Source: Acidobacteriota bacterium
GTDB lineage: Bacteria > Acidobacteriota > Terriglobia > Acidiferrales > UBA7541
Direction: 5' to 3'
DNA: 64,000 nucleotides
NCBI GenBank assembly: GCA_003224085.1
Contig: QHYK01000047.1
Location: 62,001 to 126,000 of the forward strand
Each line of letters starts with the position of its first letter. Position 1 is the first letter of the stretch. A program made the position numbers and the translations under genes. The notes under the pieces are model-generated. The model made no database searches. It saw only the letters and a list, made by a program, of their open reading frames with translations, and had not been told where the DNA came from. Positions 21,427-29,700 of this stretch are shown one piece after another.

Positions 21427-23256
21427 ATGATTTTTGACAGCAAGTTTCGTTTTAAGTCCGTCGCTAATTATCTACGAGTCGCGCTTGTTGCCTTTGCGGT
21501 GATGACGTTCGGAGTTGCGACGCGGGGGCAAGAGGCGGAAATCGCGAAGAAGCTGCAGGGCTTTGACGCGTACGTGGAGCAGACGCTGAAGGATTGGAAC
21601 ACGCCGGGGGTGGGCGTGGGAATTGTGGTCAACGACAAGCTGGTGTTCGCAAAAGGGTATGGCTATCGAGATTACGAGAAGAAGCTGCCGTTCACGACGA
21701 AGACGATGCAGCCGATTGCCTCGAACTCGAAGCTGTTCACCGCCATAGCCGCGGGTATGTTGGTGGAAGAAGGGAAGCTGACCTGGGATAAGCCGGTGCG
21801 GGAGTCGGTGCCGGAGATCCAGTTTTACAACGACGAGCTCAATAGCAACGTGACGCTGCGCGACATGTTGTCGCACCGAACCGGCGTAACGCGGCACGAT
21901 TTAATTTGGTTCAAGTCCCCTTTCACGAGAAAAGAGTTGTTCGAACGGCTGAAGTACCTGGAGCCGCAACAGCCGATGCGCACCACGTTTCTCTACAACA
22001 ATTTGATGTTCGCGGCCGTGGGGCAGATCATTGAAATCAAGTCGGGGAAGAAATGGGAAGATTTCGTGCGCGATCGGATTTTTTCGCCGCTCGACATGAG
22101 CACGTCGTGCTACACAATTGCGGATATGCTGAAGCAGCCGGACTACGGCGTGCCGTTCCGCGAAAAACGCGACTCGTTCGAGTTGTATAAAATTCCCTAC
22201 TATGAGGACACCGAGGGCGTTGCCCCTGCCGGCGCGATTATTTCCAATATTGATGAGCTCTCACATTGGCTAATCGCGCTGATGAATGAGGGGAAATACA
22301 ATGGCAAGCAGGTGTTGCCGGCAAGCGTGCTAAAAGCCACTCTGCAACCCGCGCTTGCTTTGCCGAATGCGGGCGGGGAAGCGCTGGGTTATTGGGAGTT
22401 GATCAACTCAGCTTACGGAATGGGACGGTGGACCGCTTCCTACCGAGGAAAACTGCTGACCTACCATGGCGGCGACCTGCCTGGATTCCATTCGCAGGTT
22501 TCCTTTATGCCGAACGATAAGATCGGCGTGATTGTATTCGTGATCAGCGATCATAGCGCGCCGCTCTACAACATCATTAGCTACAACGTGTACGAACGCC
22601 TGCTGGGCATGGATCAGACTTCGTGGAGCCTGCGGCAACTTCAACAGCGGCTTGCCAACAAGAAAGCTGGGACGGAAGCGCGCGCGAAGGCCGGTGGGGA
22701 TCGCGTACCGAACACGAAACCATCGCACGCGCTCGGCGACTACGTTGGCGAATATGAAAGCCCGGCTTACGGCATTCTGAAAATCGGGCTGCAGGGCGAT
22801 CAACTGCAATTCGGTTTTCACGAGTTTCACTTTCCGATGAACCACTTCCATTACGACCGGTTCGACACACCTGACGACGAGCAGTATGGCAAGTTCTCGG
22901 TCAACTTCCGGGCCAACCCGCAGGGAGACATTGATTCCGCCGTGATCTCGCTGGACCAGGCGGAAGTCGCGTTCACGCGCAAGCCCGAAGCGATCGACCC
23001 TAGCCTTTTGGAAGAGCTCGCGGGCGTGTACTTGACGCCAAGCAAAGTAAAATTTGAAGTGCGCTACCAACCTGGAACGGGGCTTTCGATTGCGTTCCCC
23101 GGCGCGCCGCCGCAAAAGCTCGTCCATCTCAAGGGTATGCAATTCCGCACGCCGCTCTTCGCCGATGACATCTATGAGTTCGTTGTGGAGAACGGACAAG
23201 TGAAAGCTCTGAAAGAGCGGGAACCGTCGGGCGAATTCACGTACCCGCGTCAGTAA
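21427..23256 (+). CDS. Serine hydrolase, beta-lactamase class C / DD-peptidase fold
   Basis: 609 residues. Signal-like hydrophobic segment (about 16-33, ending ATRGQE). PF00144-type fold with the SxxK nucleophile S99-N-S-K102, YNN at 190-192 and HGG at 347-349 replacing KTG. The C-terminal 200 residues form a separate beta-rich domain, as in esterases/peptidases with a DUF3471-like tail. Likely periplasmic; substrate may be a D-amino-acid peptide or ester. GAGGAG lies about 10 bp before ATG 21427. Monocistronic. Confidence 0.88.
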   Translation: MIFDSKFRFKSVANYLRVALVAFAVMTFGVATRGQEAEIAKKLQGFDAYVEQTLKDWNTPGVGVGIVVNDKLVFAKGYGYRDYEKKLPFTTKTMQPIASNSKLFTAIAAGMLVEEGKLTWDKPVRESVPEIQFYNDELNSNVTLRDMLSHRTGVTRHDLIWFKSPFTRKELFERLKYLEPQQPMRTTFLYNNLMFAAVGQIIEIKSGKKWEDFVRDRIFSPLDMSTSCYTIADMLKQPDYGVPFREKRDSFELYKIPYYEDTEGVAPAGAIISNIDELSHWLIALMNEGKYNGKQVLPASVLKATLQPALALPNAGGEALGYWELINSAYGMGRWTASYRGKLLTYHGGDLPGFHSQVSFMPNDKIGVIVFVISDHSAPLYNIISYNVYERLLGMDQTSWSLRQLQQRLANKKAGTEARAKAGGDRVPNTKPSHALGDYVGEYESPAYGILKIGLQGDQLQFGFHEFHFPMNHFHYDRFDTPDDEQYGKFSVNFRANPQGDIDSAVISLDQAEVAFTRKPEAIDPSLLEELAGVYLTPSKVKFEVRYQPGTGLSIAFPGAPPQKLVHLKGMQFRTPLFADDIYEFVVENGQVKALKEREPSGEFTYPRQ

Positions 23257-23408
23257 GCTGAAGATCAAATACCTTCGTGCGGAAAAACGTCCCGGCATGA
23301 GATGATAGTGGGCCACGCCAGGGGGCGGACGAAGTGGGTAAAGGTATCTTGCTCAGTCACCTCCAGGGATAATCCCGAATCCAATTATTTATTTGGGAGG
23401 AGAGAGAG

Positions 23409-24431
23409 TTGCCGGAGTTACGCAAAGACCCCATCACAGGGCGATGGGTGATTATTTCGACGGAGCGCGGAAAGCGCCCGAATGATTTTCTGCGCGAGAG
23501 CGTGATAGCGAAAGAGCCGAAGAATTGCCCTTTCTGCGCGGGAAATGAGTCGAAAACGCCGCCGGAAGTACTGGTGTACGGCCGAAATGGCGGTGGCGCG
23601 AACACGGCGGGATGGAAGCTGCGCGTGGTGCCCAATAAATTTCCCGCGCTGGGAATCGAGGGCGACCTCGACCGCGAGGGCGAAGGCCTGTTCGACAAGA
23701 TGAACGGAATCGGCGCGCATGAAGTGGTCATAGAGTCGCCAGATCACGCCGCAACGCTTGCGACGCTTCCCGAACGTGCCGTGGAAGATGTACTTTGGGG
23801 TTATCGCGACCGCATGCTGGACCTGAAAAACGACAAGCGCTTTCGCTACATTTTGATTTTCAAAAATCACGGCGAAGCAGCGGGAGCGACGGTCGAGCAT
23901 CCTCATTCGCAATTGATCGCGCTGCCCATCGTGCCGCGGCGCGTGCGCGAGGAAGTGGACAACTGCTGGCACTACTACGACGAGAAGGAACGCTGCATTT
24001 TCTGCGACATCATCCGGCAGGAGCGCGACACCGGCGAGCGCGCCATCGGCGAGAACGAACAGTTCATTACCCTGGCGCCGTACGCGCCGCGGTTTCCGTT
24101 TGAAATGTGGCTGCTACCGAAAGTGCACAGCTCGTCTTACGAAAATAACCAGAGCTCGATTTACGCGAGCCTGGCGCGGATGCTGAAAGATACGCTGATG
24201 CGGCTCGACGAAGTCCTGGACCGACCAGCGTATAACTTCATGATTCACACTTCGCCCATCGGGGAAGAAATCAACGACCATTATCACTGGCACATCGAAA
24301 TTATTCCGAAACTGACGAAGGTGGCGGGGTTCGAATGGGGAACGGGGTTTTATATTAATCCCACGCCGCCGGAAGAGTCGGCAAGATTTTTGCGGGAAGC
24401 AAGAGTCCCCGCAATGAGCGAGAAGAAGTAA
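23409..24431 (+). CDS. galT: Galactose-1-phosphate uridylyltransferase
   Basis: 340 residues. Leloir pathway: exchanges UMP between UDP-glucose and galactose-1-phosphate. Zinc ligands C40 and C43 in CPFCAGNE, and the uridylylated-histidine motif HPHSQ with H164 and H166. TTG start at 23409 is supported by GGAGGAGAGAG directly upstream and by the typical MPELRKDPITGRWVIIS N-terminus. No other galactose gene adjoins it. Confidence 0.93.
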   Translation: MPELRKDPITGRWVIISTERGKRPNDFLRESVIAKEPKNCPFCAGNESKTPPEVLVYGRNGGGANTAGWKLRVVPNKFPALGIEGDLDREGEGLFDKMNGIGAHEVVIESPDHAATLATLPERAVEDVLWGYRDRMLDLKNDKRFRYILIFKNHGEAAGATVEHPHSQLIALPIVPRRVREEVDNCWHYYDEKERCIFCDIIRQERDTGERAIGENEQFITLAPYAPRFPFEMWLLPKVHSSSYENNQSSIYASLARMLKDTLMRLDEVLDRPAYNFMIHTSPIGEEINDHYHWHIEIIPKLTKVAGFEWGTGFYINPTPPEESARFLREARVPAMSEKK

Positions 24432-24487
24432 GAATCTTCCTACGCTGCAACGAGCCAGGGCGTACAGGGAAGACACTGAAGATTTGG

Positions 24488-24545
24488 TATAATCGCGAGC
24501 TTGGCGCGGTACCCAAGCGGCCCAAGGGAGAGGTCTGCAAAATCT
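24488..24545 (+). pseudogene. 5' half of tRNA-Cys (type 1) with its own TATAAT box
   Basis: TATAAT at 24488-24493 precedes GGCGCGGTACCCAAGCGG (from 24503) and continues to the anticodon loop GGTCTGCAAAA, matching the first 40 or so bases of the intact tRNA-Cys at 24666 with few changes. After the anticodon loop the T-arm and acceptor 3' strand are missing and unrelated sequence follows. This is the pattern of integration in the anticodon loop. Confidence 0.7.
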
Positions 24546-24570
24546 CTACAAAAGCACCGCGTCACGTGGT

Positions 24571-24658
24571 ATCAATAGCTTAGCGAGACACAATTAGGTG
24601 TAAATAGGTAAGGATGAGGCGCATTGGGCACAGAATTGGGCATAGATTTTGGGCACAG
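24571..24658 (+). repeat. Attachment-site-like module: conserved block plus three arm-type repeats
   Basis: A block TCAATAG..TTA.CG.AGAC..CAA.TAGG.GTAAATAGG (24572-24608) followed by three direct copies of TTGGGCA at 24624, 24636 and 24649 (12-13 bp period). The same block and a triple TTTTGGG repeat recur at 60654-60737, each lying between a CTGCAAAA core and an intact tRNA-Cys. Phased short repeats next to a tRNA core resemble tyrosine-integrase arm sites. Confidence 0.55.
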
Positions 24659-24665
24659 CAGCAGG

Positions 24666-24742
24666 GGCGCGGTACCCAAGCGGCCTAAGGGAATGGTCTG
24701 CAAAACCATCATTCGTCGGTTCGAATCCGACCCGCGCCTCCA
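24666..24742 (+). tRNA. tRNA-Cys (GCA), type 1
   Basis: Full cloverleaf: acceptor GGCGCGG/CCGCGCC, anticodon stem ATGGT/ACCAT with loop CTGCAAA, T-arm GTCGG-TTCGAAT-CCGAC, discriminator T and encoded CCA (24740-24742). No good promoter immediately upstream; it may be transcribed from the TATAAT at 24488. Confidence 0.93.
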
Positions 24743-24789
24743 TTATCCAAAAAGGTTATTTCGCGTCTGAAAGAGAAAGCGGCGAAGCA

Positions 24790-24838
24790 CCAGCCTGCAA
24801 AGCTGGCTTAGTGGGTTCGAGTCCCACCGTCACCTCCA
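24790..24838 (+). pseudogene. 3' half of a second-type tRNA-Cys
   Basis: Anticodon stem-loop CCAGC-CTGCAAA-GCTGG, then T-arm GTGGG-TTCGAGT-CCCAC, acceptor CGTCACC, T and CCA. From the variable loop on, it is identical to the intact tRNA-Cys at 60811-60887. No matching D-arm or 5' acceptor strand is found upstream. Confidence 0.7.
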
Positions 24839-24943
24839 ATCTTCTTCTCTAATTTCCCGCCAATGTCTGTTTTTCGCTGAAACGTATACGGCGTTGACTT
24901 CCAATCTTGGCATGGACAGACTTGGAAGCGGGGGCGTGGCCTG

Positions 24944-25714
24944 ATGCATTGGCTTGCCAGCAATTATCAATGGCTCGTGGCTGTTGTCGTGATGCCCATT
25001 ATTCTGCTTCTGCTGAAGCAGTGGCCTGATTCGCGTAAGAAGACAACCAGTCCAGTACCCGCGCCGCAGGCAACGTTGAATGCCCAAGACTCTCACGTGA
25101 GCAATCCCCCCGTGGCTGGAGGCTCGGGAATCCATCAGAATGTTAACGCGCCAGTTTTCAATGTGAACATCGGCCAGCCAGCCGCTGCACCCGCCCAGCC
25201 ATCAGCGAATGCAACCGCACCGCATCATCTTCCCAATATCCTCGTAACAGGTGCCCACATCGCAGCGGTTTCGCAGGTTGACCAAGGAGTTTGGAGCGAG
25301 AGTGTCCGCATGCAAGATGCCTTCGTCGTTCAATTCACAAACGAAGCCCGGAGGGACAGACCCAACGTCGAGGGATTGGTGAAAGCCGAGCTAATCTACC
25401 GTGATGGCGTAAGAGAACTTCGCCGCGTAACGGGCTGTTGGCTAGATCAGGCTGCGGACATGACGGAATTTCACGTCGATGATACGCATGGTCTCATGGT
25501 GGGATTGATGCTGGGTCAGGAATTCAACGCGGTCGGGAAGCGGCGAGTGAGAGTAGCTCCGGGCAGCGACGAGATTCCACAAGACATTGTTCCTCTTCAT
25601 GGCTTTGCGCAAGGAGCCGTTTCCGTGCGATTGACGAGCGTCGGGGCCGGAGTAGTGCTCTACGAAGGCCAGTTTCAGTTGAACACGCAGCCACCGGAGA
25701 TAATTCGGCTGTGA
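24944..25714 (+). CDS. Membrane-anchored hypothetical protein
   Basis: 256 residues. One N-terminal transmembrane helix (about 8-23), then a Pro/Ala-rich linker with the motif IHQNVNAPVFNVNI, then a globular C-terminal domain with beta character (VVQFTNEARRDRPNVEGLVKAELIY). No family recognised. A second, truncated copy of the QNxNAPVFNVxI motif occurs at about 25820-25850. First gene of the island. Confidence 0.6.
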   Translation: MHWLASNYQWLVAVVVMPIILLLLKQWPDSRKKTTSPVPAPQATLNAQDSHVSNPPVAGGSGIHQNVNAPVFNVNIGQPAAAPAQPSANATAPHHLPNILVTGAHIAAVSQVDQGVWSESVRMQDAFVVQFTNEARRDRPNVEGLVKAELIYRDGVRELRRVTGCWLDQAADMTEFHVDDTHGLMVGLMLGQEFNAVGKRRVRVAPGSDEIPQDIVPLHGFAQGAVSVRLTSVGAGVVLYEGQFQLNTQPPEIIRL

Positions 25715-25740
25715 CAGTCTGGGTGTTCAGGATAAAATCA

Positions 25741-25913
25741 TTGCGTGTGGAAGCGTATTAAACAACAATTTGCTACTATTTTCTCCGGGCGCTGATAACG
25801 CAGCGCCAAGCATTCAGAACATCAACGCGCCGGTATTCAACGTGAGTATTGCGCCGCCTGAACAACACCCTCTCCAACGACCTGCGTCACCACCTAAAGC
25901 CGTGGCAACTTGA
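25741..25913 (+). other. Fragment sharing a motif with the preceding protein
   Basis: An open frame ending at TGA 25911-25913 encodes IQNINAPVFNVSIAPPEQ, a close match to IHQNVNAPVFNVNIGQP in the previous gene. There is no convincing start codon. Probably a truncated duplicate; otherwise the 266 bp to the next gene hold nothing visible. Confidence 0.35.
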
Positions 25914-25980
25914 ACCGAGTAAGGCAGTAATGCCCTAAAATGGAGCCATCCACCACCGTCACGACTTCCTCAAGGTTCAT

Positions 25981-26289
25981 TCATACTCGCTTCTCTTCAA
26001 TCCGCAATTTCAGAGCTTCAAGCTCCTGCTTGGTCATGCCTTGCAGAGCCATCGCGGTGGCAAGATACAAAGCGGGGACGTGTTTCATTCTGTTGCCTCG
26101 TGCTACCTTGCGACGGAGTTTTTGTACTTCTGGGTCAGCACCCACTTTCAAAAACACTTCATACGCATCGGGGATGGGCAGAGTCCTTTCAATCAGGCCA
26201 TGCTTGACCAGAATGCGATGATACGACGGTACTGCCAACGCGGACCGATGGGTCTGCGGGGCGCGCTTGTCTTGTCTTGGGTGTTTCAT
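25981..26289 (-). CDS. Hypothetical protein
   Basis: About 102 residues from an internal ATG at 26289 (the frame opens to 26373). Basic N-terminus (MKHPRQDKRAPQTHRSA), a middle that reads naturally as protein (YHRILVKHGLIERTLPIPDAYEVFLKVGADPEVQKLRRKVARG) and a Glu/Lys-rich helical end. No family recognised; the reading frame could be chance. Confidence 0.4.
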   Translation of the reverse strand: MKHPRQDKRAPQTHRSALAVPSYHRILVKHGLIERTLPIPDAYEVFLKVGADPEVQKLRRKVARGNRMKHVPALYLATAMALQGMTKQELEALKLRIEEKRV

Positions 26290-26378
26290 TGCACTATGCT
26301 GACACGTTTTCTCAATCCGGTCATTTGCTTTGGCGCTTATACTGTCCCAAGGCGCATAGTCTGCGAGGCACAATTGCC

Positions 26379-26747
26379 GTGGCCGCTGAATTTTTGAAAG
26401 CCTTCCCGACCCTGGAAACCGTTCTGATTGAATCTTGGCAAGAGGGCGCGGGAGTAGGCAACCCTTATACCAGTGCGCCGCCGAGTAGAGCCTATGGATT
26501 ACCGCATCCGGTCACAAGTCCGATTATTTCGTGCGCCAACCGCAATTGCCGGAGCGGCGGATTTGACATTTTCCAAGACATAGCGGAGATGGTGCACGAA
26601 AAACTCGTCACCAAGAAGTTTGTGAAGGTCTGCCTCGGCGATGAACGCTCTCGGAAGGGAGGAAACCTAGGCCGGGATTGCATCAACACGCTTCACTATT
26701 GCCTGACGTTGAAATACAAACCGGAATACTCGCCAGAGGGGGAATAG
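26379..26747 (+). CDS. Hypothetical protein with conserved Cys residues
   Basis: About 122 residues from GTG 26379, in frame with an upstream ATG at 26277 that overlaps the opposite gene. Contains IISCANRNCRSGGFDIFQDI and CINTLHYCLTLKYK, with Cys residues spaced as in a metal site. Resembles small conserved hypotheticals of environmental genomes; no function assigned. Confidence 0.45.
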   Translation: MAAEFLKAFPTLETVLIESWQEGAGVGNPYTSAPPSRAYGLPHPVTSPIISCANRNCRSGGFDIFQDIAEMVHEKLVTKKFVKVCLGDERSRKGGNLGRDCINTLHYCLTLKYKPEYSPEGE

Positions 26748-26829
26748 GGCGGTTCGGACAATCTGTGGACAGGTCGCGCAAAATTAGTGGCCCTAGTGTT
26801 TCCCTTTCGCTTTCGCTGCCCTAAATGCG

Positions 26830-27345
26830 TGTTCTGGGGCAGGGTGGTCGCGGGTCCGAAGTCATCCCGGTCAGCAGTCCGAAATGATGCCGGTCACCGA
26901 TTCGGCTTTCAAGTCGGTCACTTTTTGCCGGTGATCGGAATTGCAGACCGGGATCGTTCCGAAACGATTTCCACAGGGCGAAGAAAGGACGCTGGACAAC
27001 ACTGGGGCAATGCGGATCCCTCCCGAACCAGGAGGAAACGACATTGCCTACGGAAAGGTTGTCCATGAGAAAACTCCGCGAAGGTCTCCGACTCCGATTC
27101 GCGTTAAAGCTATCGCAGCGACAGATCGCCCGCAGTTGCTCGATCGGACAAACCACGGTTTATGACTATCTGAAACGCGCGCAGGCGGCCGGGGTCCTCT
27201 GGCCGCTGCCCGAAGATTGGGATGAGACCCGGTTGGAGGAAACCCTGTTCGGGCCACCTCCACGGCGCCTGTATGAAAGCCACCGCAATCTAACGCTGCA
27301 ACTGTTGTGGGAGGAATATCGCCAGAATCATACCGACGGTTACAG
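26830..27345 (+). mobile_element. Left end fragment of an IS21-like element
   Basis: Noncoding 26830-27043 begins TGTTCTGG and carries repeated CGGTCA boxes (near 26868, 26891 and 26915), as multi-repeat IS21 ends do, followed by a truncated istA gene. Homology stops near 27345, with no istB or right end. Confidence 0.55.
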
Positions 27346-27373
27346 AGTGCCCAGGCCAGTTGCGATGAGCTGA
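27044..27373 (+). pseudogene. Truncated IS21 transposase istA, N-terminal HTH only
   Basis: 109 residues: helix-turn-helix LSQRQIARSCSIGQTTVYDYL, then PLPEDWDETRLEETLFGPP and NLTLQLLWEEYRQNHTDGYR, the standard start of IS21 IstA (normally about 500 residues). After TDGYR the sequence is unrelated and soon ends; the DDE catalytic domain is absent. Confidence 0.8.
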
Positions 27374-27516
27374 GCTCGCTTCTCGCCTTTTCTGCGCACG
27401 CTGACATTCTCTCCACAGCCGTGGCATGGATATTCGCCAATAACAACGTAGCGGTCGTTCTGCTCTTCATAGTTGACCGTTCCTTCAGGTCGTTCGTCTC
27501 TTTTGAAGGTCTGCAT
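27340..27516 (-). CDS. Small protein with CxxC motif
   Basis: 58 residues from ATG 27516: MQTFKRDERPEGTVNYEEQN..., then YPCHGCGENVSV and a basic tail. One CHGC pair suggests a half zinc knuckle. Its stop falls just inside the truncated istA fragment, so the 3' end may have been created by the IS junction. Real but unproven. Confidence 0.4.
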   Translation of the reverse strand: MQTFKRDERPEGTVNYEEQNDRYVVIGEYPCHGCGENVSVRRKGEKRAQLIATGLGTL

Positions 27517-27829
27517 GAGATTACACTAGAACAACTTGTCCCCGCTGGTCCCGCCAGGCAACCCACGCCATAGCGGAAGTCCCGCCCCGCCGACGGGAGA
27601 TGAAGCATGATTGCCTCCCGCACACGGGGAGCGTCGCTCGCTCGATTTGGCAAGGACCGGGCAGGCCAGGCCCGCACTGCCGAGAAAAGGAACCACAGGA
27701 TTAAAAAGAAGCCTCTTCGAACCTGCCGTATCATAGACATGGCTAATTTGACCTCCGTGGGTTTGTGACCGTCTTCTCGATCTTCGTTGCCGGGCCCCAG
27801 AACGCCCAGTGAATCTTGCGAACGTCACG

Positions 27830-28179
27830 GTCTTTTGAGTACCCAGAGTCCCGTGGCCCTTACATGCGTGACCACCGGCAAGCCCAAGAAATACCGAACG
27901 CAGGAGTTCTCAATTACGTTTCGAACGATTTCAAAACGGCTTTTTTGGGGCTTCTTCGAAAAACAGACGCGTTATTCGAAATACGCCATTGCCGAACCAG
28001 AAAAGGCGCTGCTGGATTGGATTTATCTGTGTTTGCAAACGGGAGTCACGCCCAGCCTCGATGAGATCGAATTCAAGCCAGTCAATAAACAAAAACTGAT
28101 CAAATACGCGGACAAATATCCGGGTACGGTGCGGAATGTCGTCACGCACTCACTTGCCTTTGAACATTTTGCAGCTTGA
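27830..28179 (+). pseudogene. C-terminal fragment of an AbiEi-type antitoxin
   Basis: The frame contains VALTCVTTGKPKKYRTQEFS, then FFEKQTRYSKYAIAEPEKALLDWIYLCL, closely resembling the C-terminal domain of type IV antitoxins of the AbiEi family. The N-terminal winged helix and any AbiEii partner are missing, so this is probably a leftover of a lost system. Confidence 0.6.
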
Positions 28180-28205
28180 CCTAGCATCTTTGCTCGTTTA
28201 CCGAG

Positions 28206-28251
28206 CAGGGCCGTAAAGCCTCGGCGTTTAGGCCGGGGATATAAGGCCCTG
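28206..28251. repeat. Two-tier hairpin, possible IS200/IS605-type end or small structured RNA
   Basis: Outer perfect 7-bp stem CAGGGCC (28206-28212) / GGCCCTG (28245-28251) encloses an inner 7-bp stem CCTCGGC (28219-28225) / GCCGGGG (28232-28238, one GU). A further 6-bp hairpin TGCTCG-N5-CGAGCA lies immediately to the left. No tnpA or tnpB is adjacent. Lies in the 212 bp between the AbiEi fragment and vapBC. Confidence 0.4.
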
Positions 28252-28347
28252 TCGCGTTTGGTTGTCTCATGCTAAACTCTCTTCGTCCAAAAGACCTATG
28301 GGCGGGCAGCCCAAAAGTAAAGCCTCTTCGTCATCCTCTGCTTTATT

Positions 28348-28370
28348 GTATTACGTACCGTAATACGGTA
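28348..28370. promoter_or_regulatory. Overlapping palindromic operator of vapBC
   Basis: Two perfect inverted repeats overlap: GTATTACG-TAC-CGTAATAC (28348-28366) and TACCGTA-A-TACGGTA (28356-28370). They end 21 bp before the antitoxin ATG. Ribbon-helix-helix antitoxins bind such sites for autoregulation. Confidence 0.7.
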
Positions 28371-28391
28371 AAGTGAAATTAGGGTGACTTT

Positions 28392-28652
28392 ATGACATCT
28401 CTCCTGACATTAAGACTGGAGCAGAAGACTCGGCAACGCATCGCACGCATAGCCAGCCGCAGGCGAATTTCCACTTCCGAAGTGATACGGGAAGCGATCG
28501 AGGCATGGGTGGAAAGGCAGGAACCGGTGGCCGCGCCCTATGACGCAATGTCTGATTTGATCGGGGTTGTCAACGGTGGGAAGCCAAGGCGCTCGGCGGA
28601 AACAGGTCGTCGCTTTAGAGAAGTCTTAAAGAGTCGGCGGAAACGCCTGTGA
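28392..28652 (+). CDS. Ribbon-helix-helix antitoxin (VapB/CopG-like)
   Basis: 86 residues. The N-terminal strand LLTLRLEQKTRQRIARIA and helix-helix SEVIREAIEAWVERQ form a MetJ/Arc-type RHH DNA-binding domain; the C-terminal basic tail would wrap the toxin. The stop overlaps the toxin start (GTGA), indicating translational coupling. Likely autorepressor at the palindromes upstream. Confidence 0.85.
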   Translation: MTSLLTLRLEQKTRQRIARIASRRRISTSEVIREAIEAWVERQEPVAAPYDAMSDLIGVVNGGKPRRSAETGRRFREVLKSRRKRL

Positions 28653-29053
28653 TTCTGGTGGATGCCGGGCCGCTCGTCGCCTTGGTCGATGCCGATGATC
28701 AATTTCACAAGAAATGTGTCGCCGCCTTGAAGGGGTTACGAGAACCCCTGGTCACTGTTTGGCCTCCGGTGACGGAAGCGATGTACTTGCTGGCCGATTT
28801 GCCCAAAGCCCAAGAAGCTCTCTGGGAGATGCTAGCGCGAGGAGCATTGCAGCTCCTGCCACTCGACCTCGCTGACGTTTCTCGAATCCGCGAACTGATG
28901 GGCAAGTACGCCGACCGCCCGATGGATCTTGCCGATGCGTCACTCATCAGGGTTGCTGAGCGTGAAGGTATCCGAAAAATCTTCACCGTGGACCGCGAGG
29001 ATTTTAGCGTCTACCGTCTTCACGGACGAGTGCGCCCCAACATCATCCCCTGA
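28649..29053 (+). CDS. PIN-domain ribonuclease toxin (VapC-like)
   Basis: 134 residues from GTG 28649. PIN acidic residues visible: Asp in ILVDAGPLVALVD, Glu in VTEAMYLL, Asp in MDLADASLI and Asp in FTVDREDF. VapC toxins cleave tRNA or rRNA; the target here is unknown. Intact, unlike its neighbours, which suits addiction to the island. Confidence 0.88.
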   Translation: MILVDAGPLVALVDADDQFHKKCVAALKGLREPLVTVWPPVTEAMYLLADLPKAQEALWEMLARGALQLLPLDLADVSRIRELMGKYADRPMDLADASLIRVAEREGIRKIFTVDREDFSVYRLHGRVRPNIIP

Positions 29054-29221
29054 ACATCAGGGTTTGACGGCTTCCTTTGCTTCCGATGAGCAAAAGCTGT
29101 TAAAAGGTTAAAAGCATGCTACTTATTCGGCAATCGATCGTCATGCGATACACATTCTTGCGGAATCCGCTACTGGACGTTTTGGCTAAATTCAAACCTC
29201 AGAGTCTGATATCCTGCAACC

Positions 29222-29623
29222 ATGGAAGCGCGTTCTTTGGGTGACGTGGGTGGTACGCCGGGAGGCTTGGGTCATTTCGTGATCGGTTTCGTCATGGCTT
29301 GCATGGGAGGATACTTCCTGGCGAATCAAGTCAGCGTCGTGGGTTCGTATTGGAGCTTCTACGGGGCAAATACGTTCGGCATCACGCTGGTGCCGATGTT
29401 GCTCGGTGTGGGAATTCTATTTTGGAACGGTCGGAGCCTTGTAGGTTGGATCCTTACAGCAGCTGGGGCTCTTTTCATTCTGGCCGGCGTGATTGCCAAC
29501 ATGCATATTTATTTTCGGCCCGCCAGCCTTTTCAATACTCTCGTGATGTTGATCCTGCTCGTTGGGGGACTTGGGCTGATCGCGCGCGCTTTACGACCTC
29601 ATCCTGCGACCAAGAGTGAATAA
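29222..29623 (+). CDS. Small four-helix membrane protein
   Basis: 133 residues with about four hydrophobic helices (about 17-36, 54-68, 73-90 and 103-121) and a Gly-rich N-terminus (GDVGGTPGGLGHFVIGF). Not assigned to a family. Converges with the ABC operon; no cistron partner. Confidence 0.65.
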   Translation: MEARSLGDVGGTPGGLGHFVIGFVMACMGGYFLANQVSVVGSYWSFYGANTFGITLVPMLLGVGILFWNGRSLVGWILTAAGALFILAGVIANMHIYFRPASLFNTLVMLILLVGGLGLIARALRPHPATKSE

Positions 29624-29700
29624 TTGTTCAATGTTTCGTGTTCGAACTTCTGCTATTGGTGGGCGAACAGGAGTGCCCATCCCATTCAAGGGTACACGTG

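Noticed and set aside
27048-27740. 230-residue leftward frame across the IS21 fragment
   Set aside because: It overlaps the recognisable istA fragment and lacks protein-like composition.
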